From Romanomermis culicivorax (taxonomy: Eukaryota; Nematoda; Enoplea; Mermithida; Mermithidae): 64,000 nt of DNA. Under the pieces are notes generated by a model, which saw only the letters and a list, made by a program, of their open reading frames with translations, was not told where the DNA came from and searched no databases. Shown piece after piece: positions 23,740 through 34,108 of the stretch. The position numbers and the translations under genes are program-made. Each line of letters opens with the position of its first letter. The first letter of the stretch is position 1. Location of the stretch: positions 744,001-808,000 of the forward strand of contig CAWUHX010000017.1 of the NCBI GenBank assembly GCA_963922205.1, given 5' to 3'.

Positions 23740-26244
23740 TCATTTCGGCAGAAATCCGCGACCTTTAGGCAAAACTTTGATCGGGGTTTTGCTCGCTTTC
23801 AGAATACCCGGCGGGGGCATTTGTATCGGTTGGCTTGTAGTCGGCGCACATATGGCCAAAGCTCGTTGCGCGGCGCCCAATGATGTTCGAACTCCAACCG
23901 TCAATGGTTGAGTCGTCGCGGGCATTGTCATAGTGATGATCGGGGCCGGTGTCATTTGATACTTTTGCGGTACGACAGCTTTTGCCTTTATCATCGCGTC
24001 TTTCTTTTTCTTTTCCTCGGCTCGCTTGTCCATTTCGATTTGATACTCGCGATGAATGTCTCGGATGATGGCCTTTCTTTCTTCAGTCGCCGGATAATTC
24101 GGGGCTCGCGTATCGGTGAGGCATTGCAAAATGTAGCGTAGAGCCATCGAATACGAATTATCGGTCGTTTTGTAATCGTAGGCCTGTCTAGCATGGAAGA
24201 GAAACAGCGTGAGCTGTGTTATCATGATTGCGTTTTCGGCGCCGTAATACTTGTAGTAATCACACATCCAGCTTAGAAGAACTGCAGTGAGTTCTTCTGT
24301 GCAATGCGGATCTCGTCGCAAATATCGCGCTTGGAAATAGTCAGGAAAGTCCTGCGCTATTTGTTGTGAAGCCGCGGTGGCTTGACGTAAAATGATGGGA
24401 TCGAAATCCAAATGAGCACGATTGAAGTAATTAATGATAATTACTTCGTCGGTCGTTCTCGGTTGGATTTGGGCCGTAATAGGCGCTGTAGGTACGCTGG
24501 GGTACCATTCTTCAGGCGGTGTACGCTGTCTACCGTGTCGTCGATACGGAACTTTGTATTCTCGGACAGTTCGTTGCGATTTTTGTTGTTCGCTAGCCGT
24601 TTCCGCTTGCTGCGACGTTGTTGGTTCGTCGATCATCGGTTCGGAGCCAGCCGTCGGAGGCTGTTGGCCCTCTAAATGTTCTTTTCGCAATTGATCGCGC
24701 TTCAAGGCACTAGCCCATTCGATTCTCTTTTGTCGATCTTTTGATTCACTAGGATGTTCTCGTCCATAATCGCGATCTCAGTGAAATTTTCTAGGACGCT
24801 CGTTTGACGCGTATTCACCATGTTGATATTTTCGACTGTCATAATCGTCGCTTTCTTTTCAAGCAGTAGACCGCGAGGGTCGTTTTCGTGACCGTGATTC
24901 GGTTTCTTTTCGTTCCCTACTACGGGTATCTTCCCGTGATTCGCGTCGTTTTTTAGGTGGGGGCACGTAATTAGGATCTTCTGGGTGAGTGTCCAGATAA
25001 TCCTGTATTGTGCGCAACTGTTTATCGATAGCGTTTCCTCTGCGAAACAGTGAAAACTGATACGCTCTGATGTTACGAATGGGTACACCCTGTTCGTCGC
25101 AAAGCCGATCGTCTTTTACCTCCAAAACTGGAGTGGCGGTTTCGGTACTGATAAGAGTAGAGGTGTCTTCCTCGTTTTTCTTCGGTATTCGGTATCGGCA
25201 TCGCGTAGGTACTATTTTCGGAGGTACCATTTTCGTTTCATCTTCTTCTACGTCATCCATTCGCGAGATATCGTACATCAAGGTGGTTTTTACCAGCGCG
25301 GCTTTTTCTTGTATGTTTTGATTTTTTATCGCTTCCGATTCCAATTTGAATGTACTGTACAATAAGTTTTTGGATAACAGAGTTAACGAGGACCTAGTTT
25401 TAGTCGTCGTTATAGGAGCAGTAGTATCAGCTGTGGATACGTCTTCTTCTTCGCTTTCGAGTTGTATAACATCGGTTTCGGTCAGTAGTTCCGTTTTTAC
25501 CGTGAATGATTCTTCAGCGGTTTGTTTGAGCAAGGAATCGACGGCCATCGCCGTTTCCGTGTCAAATTCGGTATCGGCGGTGGATTGTGTAGGCGTTTCC
25601 GTCGGACTCAATCCCGTCAATATAGCGGTCGGTATGACGGGCAAATTCGAACTCATTGTTAAAATATGACTCGGCGGAAAACAAATGAGTTGCTCGCATT
25701 TTCTCGATGTCAAAATCAGTGAATTGTATGAAAAATAGTAGTAGGGATTTTCCCTGTACTTCTTTTTCGTTACGAGATCGGTTTCGTTGGAGACAGGGAA
25801 GCTGTCGTTTTTGAATACGATTTGGCGCATAAAATATCGATTCGCGTATATCGGTCGTTTATTGTCGCTGCGACTCTTTTCGTTATAGGGCAAACGACTA
25901 GCCCATTCCATTAGTTCGAATTCGAACCTTCCGTCTTGTTTCACCCAATTTTGTTCGCAGATGAGATCTATGTCGATACTGTCACTTTTCGATAACAGTT
26001 TCGAGATCTCATTTTTGATTATGGCTCGCAATTCGTCGTCGTACGGTTCAACGGCGTCGTCGTACGGTTCAATTTTCCCGTCGTCGGTCAAAGAACACGT
26101 GTTGTTTCTGCTACCCTTTATCGTCGGTAGTTTCATAGGGTGCATTTTCAAGCCGAGTGGTTTAGTGGAGTGCTCCACGTTTACGTGATTATACATGCAG
26201 AATCGAATATTCGGGACGTTGTAGTCGTAGTATATGATTCGATT
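23740..26244 (-). pseudogene. Extra ORF after pol: long charged, Arg/Ser-rich nuclear-type protein (broken)
   Basis: One reading frame runs from just after a TAA at 26245-26247 to a stop at 23740, interrupted by TGA at 24859-24861 and 24778-24780. It splits into an 819-codon span from the ATG at 26196. Parts: an unrecognised N-terminal domain; a Thr/Glu-rich acidic stretch; PPPKKRRESREDTRSRERK and further Arg/Ser repeats (about 24800-24990) resembling an RS domain with a nuclear signal; a helical part (about 24100-24450) with DYYKYYG and FHARQAYDY; and a basic Pro-rich tail. No signal peptide or membrane segment is visible, so it is not an envelope. It shares the frame with the last part of the exonuclease ORF, so both may be one product. 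Function unknown. Confidence 0.6.
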
Positions 26245-27161
26245 TTACGCTAAGATTTCGTCGCGCATGATCGCATGCAACATACTTTTCGAGAGCGTGG
26301 GATCTACGACGCCGAAAGCACCCTTTTCGTCGCCTTCGCGGTCGACGTTCGCATTGTCATACAGATTTTGCGTAGCAATGTGTATGTATTTGGGTGGCAA
26401 GAAATCGTGCGGGAAGATTTGTATATTATCGTAAACGCTGTCTACGAAGCCGTAGCGTCCGTACGCTAAAAACATCAGTATCGGATAGTACGCGTCTAGA
26501 ATCGAATACGTCAATACTTGTTCGCTTGCGGAAAATACTAAGTGTAGCATTCTACGTCTAGGGCGAACGCGTCGGCAACGATTCCTTTCAATTTTTCGTT
26601 CTCGGGGCACAAGCCGATCAGACGAGCTCTTTCCCACTTTTCAGGTGAGCGTTCGATATTTTCTAGTATTATCTGGACGTCAACCAGAATACTAGGCGCG
26701 AGCACGTTAGAGTGCGTTTTTCGAGCGTCAGATGAGTAATAGTCACGTCGGTGCATGTCTTTTAGACATTTCCAATCATCGGCTTGATCGAATCCGATTA
26801 CGATCGTTTTAGGGGCCGACACGAATTCGTAGAAGGCCGTCCAATCCTCGGGTGTTGCCGCTAAGGCGTCAAACATTATAGTGTATCCAGTGGGAAAACC
26901 CAGCTGGACGAACCGAGCAACGTGGGTCGCATTCTGGTTCACTATATTCATCTTTGATTTTTTGTGTATATATAGTTGATTAGTCGAGATTTTTTCGACG
27001 TCGAATCTGACTAGCACGTGGCCGCGGAAGTTTGGTTTTGCGTATGCCGATAGGGCGCCTTTCAATTCTCCGCTCTCAACGTATTGAGGATCGCGTAGGA
27101 CGTTGAGCGGTCTTGCATATACCGTCTCGAACCACCGTTCGAATTCCATGATCCGAATCAT
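26245..27161 (-). pseudogene. DEDDy 3'-5' exonuclease domain carried by the Ty3 element (frameshifted)
   Basis: The first frame (27161-26538) has the three parts expected of a DEDD exonuclease fold: VRFDVEK (D54-x-E56), the strand FVQLGFPTGYTIMFDALA, and GFDQADDWKCL with D129. The last motif, [12 protein letters not shown] (Y-x3-D), lies in the second frame (26637-26245). The two frames must therefore join by a shift near 26538-26552. The closest layout I know is the Mut-7/EXD-like group of RNA or DNA 3'-5' exonucleases. It lies downstream of pol, possibly on a spliced message. The shift and the TAA at 26245 make this copy a probable pseudogene. The domain call is good; specificity is unknown. 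Confidence 0.7.
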
Positions 27162-27391
27162 TCGTTTGATATTGTATTTTATAAAATATCATAAAATTTC
27201 GATTAATTTTTGTGAGATTTAGTTTCGCATGGAAACGTCACTCTTTCGAATCGGGGCGTGCAAATCTTCTAGCGAAGTTACCGCGACTCATATTTTTCAT
27301 CGACGGATCGATACTTTACTCTTCCCAGGGGAAGTGAAACCCGGAGTTTCTTTTTTAGAGGCTTTAGTCTATTTGGCAGTGCAGAACTTAC

Positions 27392-27554
27392 CATCCGCAA
27401 AGAAAAATCTGTCCTCTTGACGGTATTGCTTTTTCTGATACGCCACATATCGGTCTTGATCGTTAAAATATTTTTTAAATATGGGCGGCGGATTTATTAG
27501 CGACGTGGATATCGCCGATCCTTGCGACATTGTCCCCTCCGATTCGCTCGCCAT
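27392..27554 (-). CDS. Candidate first exon of the extra gene
   Basis: Starting at ATG 27554, 54 codons (MASESEGTMSQG...) run into a strong donor, GATG|GTAAGT, at 27391-27386 on the minus strand. The same frame then meets several stops before the exonuclease frame opens at about 27161, so an intron is likely. I could not fix its acceptor. A spliced message would resemble the way retroviruses express env. Confidence 0.4.
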
Positions 27555-28047
27555 CGGTTTTCTTTATCAACTTTGTATTTGAACAATTTCAAATTGACCC
27601 GACCGTTTTCTATCGTTTCAATTTTTCGAAATGAAAATATAAGCCAAGGTATCTTGCTAAAAGAGTGAGGTGTAAAGTGGAAAGTTGTTAAACCACGAAT
27701 TTAAATTTTCATGCACATGGCGAAAATGTAAAGTTCAGATTGGTTGGGACCAGAGGAAGATTTTCCTATGGCGCGCGCTTTCTACTCATTTTCTTTTCTG
27801 CGCCACTACTTATGGAAGGTCAATTTATTCGAAATGGACGTGAATAAATACAAAATCACACGATAATGTCACACTCATTCCTTTCACTCATTCCACATAG
27901 AATCTGTATGAGCGCGTTTAGCGCGTTTTGAATATCAGAAACTTTATACTCATCGCTTTGCTTACGATCATTAAATAGTTAGAATTTATTTAACAAAATT
28001 ATAAATTAATGTTAGTTGGAATATATCAAAATTAACAATTTTAAATT
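27555..28047 (-). other. Non-coding spacer between pol and extra genes
   Basis: About 490 bp with no long frame on the element's coding strand. It could hold an internal promoter or splice sites for the extra genes, but none is clear. Confidence 0.4.
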
Positions 28048-31047
28048 TTACGAAGTTTCGGAGGACCGTTGTCTTCCGTTTCTAACATTGCCGATGCTGT
28101 ACGAGGCATGTATGGCTTTACACCAGAAAGTGAGACTTTCTGAGATTGTCCGGGACAATCTAGACTTTGTTATGACGTTTTTCGAAATTTCGGAACTTCC
28201 GACCACTACGAAGGGTCCGATATAGTCTTTATCGATTTTAATCGCTTTTTTGTTGTTAATCAACAGTATGAGATTGTTTAGATCGTATTTCTGCTCTTTC
28301 GCTTTCTTATCGAAGTATCGTTTATGGGATTCGGACGTGTTTTTTAAGTTTTCGGAAACTTCGTTATATAGCGTTAGTTGCGCTTGCGTGAAGATGTACT
28401 GATACGCATCATAGTTTAGCAGTAACGTTAGACTTTTAGCGCAGTCCAAATCTATAGCAATTCTGGGTTCATACCCTCGCAAAAGTCGAAACGGAGAAAA
28501 GTGAGTAGCTGTGTGAGGAACAGCGTTATAGGCGAATGTCGCAAAAGGTAGATATCATTCCCAATTATCGGGGTCTTCAGTGGTGAATTTTTTGAGTTGC
28601 GAAATCAACGTTTGATTGAATCTTTCTACCATTCCATTACATTGCAGATGATACGCAGTGGTATTGATTTTCTGAACTTTTAGAAGTTTCGCGATGTCTT
28701 TCATCAAGTTTGAGGTGAATCCTGAACCCTGATCTGATAGTAGATGTTTCGGGCTGCCATGAACCAAAACTACATTATTTATGAAACTTTCGACTATAGT
28801 TGCTGCTTTTTGATCCGGAATCAAATGAGTGCTTACCCATTTCGTGAAGTAGTCTTGAAATACGATGACGTATGATCTTTTCTCACCCAGAGGGGATATG
28901 TTCACTATGTTGGTCGCGACAATTTCAAATGGATATTTTGGTTGAATCGGCATCAACGGAGGAGGTTTCGGCAACTGAGAAGTCATTTGTTGACAAGTTT
29001 TACACGTTTTGATCCACTTTATTATCGATTCTTCCATTTTCGGCCACCAGAAATGCTGACGAATCATCGCTGTAGTGCGTCTATGACCTTGATGACTCAA
29101 AATCTTTGCGCCGTGAAATTGATACAAAACACTTTCAATCAAAGTAGTCGGAACTACTATCCCGGAAACTGTATTAGCTTGTTTTGATGTTCGGTATACT
29201 ATTTCGTTTTCGGTATGAAAGGCAGATGAAATCGTGGAAATTTGCTTTTGTTCTAGGACTTTTATCAACTTCGCGATGTACGGATCTTTTCTTTGAGCTT
29301 CTATGATTTCTTCCGGCGATTCTATAGTTACTAGCCGTTTCTCAGGCTGTTGGAAATCTTCTTCGAACTTGGGCACTTTACTTTGAGACGAGAGTTTACT
29401 TCTTTCTTCTTTCTGAGTCATTGACCTTGTTATGGCCGCTGCGACAATCTTTTTTCCTTCGCGAAATGTCGGTCTGGATATTTCATTCGTTACTTCTTCG
29501 CTGGTCTTTGACTTTACTTTAGCGCGAGGCTCATTTCGTGATAGAAAATCAGCACAAGCATTTTCTTTGCCTTTCACATACTCAACGCGATAGTCATAAT
29601 CTTGAAGCTTTATTGCGAAGTTTTGAAGTCGCGAATTTTGATGTTTTTCTTCTTTGATCCACTGCAAAGGCTTATGATCAGTTCTGACCGTTACTTTTTG
29701 ACCATAGACATAGTGTCTATACCATCGGAAAGCTTCTACAATCGCTAGACATTCTCGCTCAGTCGTACTGTAGCGGGTTTCTACATCAGAAAGAACTCTA
29801 CTGTTGTACGCGATGACCCATTGATCATTTTCGTTTTCTTGATACAAAATCGCTCCGATAGCAGTTGTGCTAGCATCAGTTTGAATGATGAATTTCGATT
29901 TTTCGTCGTTATATACAGGATATCGCAGAAAAGGAGTTGAGGTTAGAGATGTTTTAATCTCGTTAAAAGCTATACGATGTTCTTCGCTTATTTCATATTT
30001 TGCGTTTTTTCGTAGAAGTTGATAGAGCGGTCGCGAAAGAGTGGCAAGATTTGGTATGAATCGTCTACACCATTGGACTAGGCCCAAAAAACTTTGAAGA
30101 TCTTTGACCATTTTTGGCATTTCATAGTTTACGATCGTGGAGACCTTTTCGGGATCAGGCGAGATTCCATTTTCACTTAGCAAGTGACCAAGAAACTTTA
30201 CTTGTTTCGGTACGAAATCGCATTTATCTGGTCTTAGCGTTAGATTCGCGTCACAGAGAGCATCAAAGATCAGTTGGATGTGTGCTAGATGATCGTTATA
30301 CGTTTGCGAAAAGACTATGATATCGTCGATATAGACCAAACAGATTTTCCAGATATATGGATGCAGGATCCGTTCCATTAGTCTTTGAATTTCAGCGGGA
30401 GCATTTTTCAAACCGAAAGGTAGAACTTTGAAACGAAACAAGCCTTCTTGACTGACGAAAGTAGTTTTATCGCGTGAAGCGATGTCTAAAGGAATTTGCC
30501 AATACCCTGCTTTCAAGTCTAGAGTTGAGAAAAATCATGCATTGCCCAAAGCATCTAGATAGTCATCCATTCTTGGAATCGGAAACTTATCACTAGGAGT
30601 AACTTCATTTATACCTCTATAGTCGACTACGGGTCGCCAACTTCCATCTTTTTTTGTTACCAGAAACATAGGTGCAGCCCACGGTGATCGCGAAGGTTCA
30701 ATGAGGCCTTTTTCTAGCATTTCTTGGATTTTCTGACGAACCATTGGTCTTTGTTCAATCGGCGCACGATAGTAGTGTTTCGCGACTGGTTTTGCATCAC
30801 CGGTGTCTATAGAGACTGTTAACTCGTGAGTGAGAGTAGGCTGATCTCCAGGGAGACTGAAAACATCACGATATTGCTTGAAGACTTCGATAGCGATTTT
30901 TCTATCTTCATCGTCGATATTCAACTTTTCGGTCATTTTTTCAAGAGCTAGTTGAAGTTTTTCTTCTTCCGACATAGTTGGCTGATCTTTAACCAACGTC
31001 GCTGGCTCATAGTCTTCTTCATGATCGCTTAGCGACGCGACAGTCAT
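28048..31047 (-). pseudogene. pol: reverse transcriptase, RNase H, integrase (two in-frame TGA stops)
   Basis: A single frame of 1000 codons with TGA at 30535-30537 and 28555-28557. Order: RT start with KHYYRAP and [11 protein letters not shown] core with [11 protein letters not shown]; RNase H with [10 protein letters not shown] and RTDHKPLQW; integrase finger H-H-C-C ([13 protein letters not shown]...CKTCQQM); catalytic D in [12 protein letters not shown] position less clear, second D in [10 protein letters not shown] in NGMVERFNQ; and a C-terminal domain with YIGPFVVV. Both stops fall inside conserved blocks, and each could arise by one C-to-T change in a CGA codon. The TAA at 31051, one codon before its ATG, keeps it in frame with gag-pro. 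The genes are recognisable but this copy should not make full Pol. Confidence 0.9.
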
Positions 31048-31050
31048 TTT

Positions 31051-34032
31051 TTATTCTTCGAGTCTGAATTTAACCTCAGCGATAAGCTGGTTAGGTTGCA
31101 GATGGATACCGTTCGCACTATTATTGACGAATAATAGTGGACATTTGCCTTCAGTTATGTTGATTATCGCTAGTTCGATCGGATATTCACAGTTTTCTTT
31201 TCCGAAGTTCACGGGCTGAACTATGACGCTTTTGAAGCTTTCGTTTGTGAAAGGAAAGATTTTTCCGTTAACCCACATTTGACAATTCGGTTCTACGTAG
31301 CATGACGAGATATTCAAAATCGGTAGCAATCTGTCGATTTTTACGATTTGCGTTTGACTTTGTCCCGTAGAAGTATTTGAAAATACTTCATCATAGAATG
31401 CTTTTTCGATCGGTTTCAAAACTAGGTTTAGTTCTTGCTGAACGTCTCCGATTCTGATAAAATTTTTGCGAAAGTTTATTACAGCTTGAACGCTCGGATG
31501 TACTAGGAAATCAGTTCCTAGGAGGCATTGCTCTCCTGTAGTAGGTAGTATCCAGCATCGTACTAGATGCGTTCCGAAAGATGAACTGATTTTGAAGAGT
31601 ATCGGACCTCTGGCATCGATGATAGCACCGTCGGCTACTTTTATCTGCGCGGATGTTTCCAAAGTATCATAGTCAATCCCCAAAGAGCGTTGAGCTAGAC
31701 ATGAGGAAATGACTGAACACTGAGCACCGGTATCGATTAACGCTTTCGTTCTGATTTTTCTGATTTCGGCATCGATATGAAAAGCACGAGTAGGAGCATA
31801 TAAGCTCAGAAGTTTGATATCTTTTTGCGAACATTCTTCGATTCGACACACGCTAGATCTCGCGATCCATGGTTCAGTAGGTTTTTTGATTGTGAAATCT
31901 GTGATTCCCGGAGCGACGAAGAAGTTTGTAGCTTTAGAAGCTTCTGTCGGTTCAAGCATATTAGCTGTACTAGTTGTCGGTTTCATCAGAACGAAAGGTT
32001 TAGGTGAGTTGGACACCATTTTGGTTTCTGATGGCAAAACTTGTTGCAAAGATTTCGGAAAAGTTAGCTGAGTCTGTATAGAGTGTGAGTTGTTCATTGG
32101 ATAGTAGTAGTGCTTCTCGATTATCTTTTCTTGTCGGGATTCGGAATCGCAGAGAGAAATGTTTGCAACATCTCTCTGATAGTTTCGATTATCGCGATTG
32201 AAAAATTGGTTGTTTCGGTCAAAATTTTGATTCTGATTGAGCGTGTAGTTACGCGTAGTTTGTTGAAAACGAGGACGCCAATTATGGTTATTTTGCCATT
32301 GATGATTCGGTTGCTGTTGCCGAGGCTGAGAAGCCTGTGGTTTCAATTGATAGCATTCGGAGCTGTCGTGTTTACACTGACCATGATAGGTACAATACTT
32401 TACCGGTCGTTCACGTGACTGATTTCGTTGGAAGTTTCGATTCTGAGAGAAATCCCGTATAGGAATGTTTTCTCTGTTCCAAAAGTTCGGACTCGTCCCG
32501 CGATCAAATCGCGATCTTCGATTTTCGAAATTATTAGCATTTTGCGTATTTTCTCGGATTCCGAACTTTTCTAGGACTCGTTTCACGCTTTCCTCGAACT
32601 CTTTAGTCTTCATTAGAGTCGAATTTTCTTGAAACCTCAAGCTATTTCGCTGTCTAGAGTCATCTCTATTTCGGGGTTGAGAGTTATCTCTGAAACGAGG
32701 TTTCGAATCATCTCTGAAACGCGACTGAGCTGGTTGCTCTTCTGACCAATTTTCGAGTGTATTAACCAGTATAGGTTGTTCTACTCTAACAGTTGACTGT
32801 TTATTTGCTCGCTGAATTTTCTGAACTTTCGCGACGGCTATAGCTAAATCAGTAATCGTTTCTAGAGTACTCGCGTCAATCGAGACTCTGTAAATTTCTG
32901 GCATTTTCCAGAGAAAAGTTGTGATAACTTTTCTATGGCGATACTGAGCGCTTCTGTCATAGTACAGTAGATGTACGTAGGTACTGATTCGATTTAAGAA
33001 AGCTGACGGATCTTCGGTTTCAAAAGGAGCGATAGACTGGAGCTCGCATTGGAGCGTATCTTGGTCGCAATTCGGTGCATTCATACACATCAAAATCTGT
33101 TTCGCTTCATCGTAGGATCGGACATCTCTGATGGTGTTCAGGGCACCATGGCAAGTCAAGCGACGCAACGTGTGAAGTTTTACATAATCAGACGCATCAA
33201 GGCCGAACTCGTTTTTTAGCGCAATGAAGAATTTCAAAACTTGTTGATTTCGGGTCGAATTATCTAGTTTTTGCGGCGCTATCTTTTTACAGATAGTCTT
33301 AATTCTCGTTTCATCATCGGCGAAAGATCTATGCACCTGAGAAGGTAGGATAGACGGAAAATTTATCTGAGAGTTCAGTGCGTTTAGCGTGTTAGAGCGG
33401 TCAAACGTTTGTGTCGGGATGATCAGATCATCATCATCGTCGATTATACTTCGAAAACTAAGTTGACTTTTTCGATCGCTAGTGACGTTTTTCAGTTTAT
33501 TCGATTTCTGAGATTGAGCGTGAGAGCTCGTAGGTCTCGGGATATTTTCGATTTCAGGAATGCTCGGTTTTGTTAGCTCTTCTTTCTGAGCTCTCATTGC
33601 TTCAATTTCAGTTTTTAACTCATCGAGAAGTTTTCGCTGTTGAGTCGCGATAGTTACGATTTCGCTTAACGCCTTAGTAGCGTCGCCACGAAAATTTATC
33701 ATTTCGGCATCACATTTTTGCATTACGTCGATATACGCGTCATTATCGAAGGTTTTTGGAGTTTCGGTCTCTTTCAGTTCGGGTTTTAGAAAGTTAAATT
33801 TTCGATTTTCGACGATTTTCGGAGATAGAGATCGTGAAGTTTTTCCCGTTTTTAACGGAGGGGTTGTTTCTGGTAGATCGAAATTAGGCTTATCTGCTTC
33901 GTAGAGAAGCAGTAGATTCGCGTTTTCGCAGTCCAAATTTTCGATTTCTAGATTATCGGGATTCGCTAGTTTCTTGTAGAAACCTTTTTCGTAACCGAGT
34001 GCTGTAGAGCGACACGTGCAGTTTTCTTCCAT
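31051..34032 (-). CDS. Gag-protease polyprotein of the 11.9-kb Ty3 element
   Basis: 993 codons from ATG 34032, the first ATG after the primer-binding site; the frame stays open upstream into the LTR. The N-terminus is charged and coiled-coil-like. A capsid-like helical region contains LRRLTCHGALNTIRDVRSYD. An Arg/Asn/Gln-rich stretch follows, then a zinc knuckle of unusual C-x2-H-x4-H-x4-C form (CTYHGQCKHDSSEC). The protease has IDTGAQCSVIS and CLLGTDFL. The ORF ends with TAA at 31051-31053, one codon before the in-frame ATG of pol, so Pol could be made by stop readthrough or reinitiation. No internal stop was seen. Confidence 0.9.
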   Translation of the reverse strand: MEENCTCRSTALGYEKGFYKKLANPDNLEIENLDCENANLLLLYEADKPNFDLPETTPPLKTGKTSRSLSPKIVENRKFNFLKPELKETETPKTFDNDAYIDVMQKCDAEMINFRGDATKALSEIVTIATQQRKLLDELKTEIEAMRAQKEELTKPSIPEIENIPRPTSSHAQSQKSNKLKNVTSDRKSQLSFRSIIDDDDDLIIPTQTFDRSNTLNALNSQINFPSILPSQVHRSFADDETRIKTICKKIAPQKLDNSTRNQQVLKFFIALKNEFGLDASDYVKLHTLRRLTCHGALNTIRDVRSYDEAKQILMCMNAPNCDQDTLQCELQSIAPFETEDPSAFLNRISTYVHLLYYDRSAQYRHRKVITTFLWKMPEIYRVSIDASTLETITDLAIAVAKVQKIQRANKQSTVRVEQPILVNTLENWSEEQPAQSRFRDDSKPRFRDNSQPRNRDDSRQRNSLRFQENSTLMKTKEFEESVKRVLEKFGIRENTQNANNFENRRSRFDRGTSPNFWNRENIPIRDFSQNRNFQRNQSRERPVKYCTYHGQCKHDSSECYQLKPQASQPRQQQPNHQWQNNHNWRPRFQQTTRNYTLNQNQNFDRNNQFFNRDNRNYQRDVANISLCDSESRQEKIIEKHYYYPMNNSHSIQTQLTFPKSLQQVLPSETKMVSNSPKPFVLMKPTTSTANMLEPTEASKATNFFVAPGITDFTIKKPTEPWIARSSVCRIEECSQKDIKLLSLYAPTRAFHIDAEIRKIRTKALIDTGAQCSVISSCLAQRSLGIDYDTLETSAQIKVADGAIIDARGPILFKISSSFGTHLVRCWILPTTGEQCLLGTDFLVHPSVQAVINFRKNFIRIGDVQQELNLVLKPIEKAFYDEVFSNTSTGQSQTQIVKIDRLLPILNISSCYVEPNCQMWVNGKIFPFTNESFKSVIVQPVNFGKENCEYPIELAIINITEGKCPLLFVNNSANGIHLQPNQLIAEVKFRLEE

Positions 34033-34088
34033 TTTTTCGGATTTTCGATTTTTCCCAAATTTCGGGGTTTCCTCAACCTTTAGACGAG

Positions 34089-34103
34089 CTGGTACAGTCA
34101 CCA
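34089..34103 (-). promoter_or_regulatory. tRNA primer-binding site
   Basis: On the minus strand TGGTGACTGTACCAG begins five bases after the 5' LTR. It starts with TGG and is almost the same as the site of the old element at 20368-20382. Confidence 0.7.
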
Positions 34104-34108
34104 AATTA

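Noticed and set aside
23740..27161. Extra region after pol as an envelope gene
   Set aside because: No signal peptide, transmembrane segment or Cys-rich ectodomain is visible; the exonuclease motifs and RS-rich tracts point to an intracellular protein.
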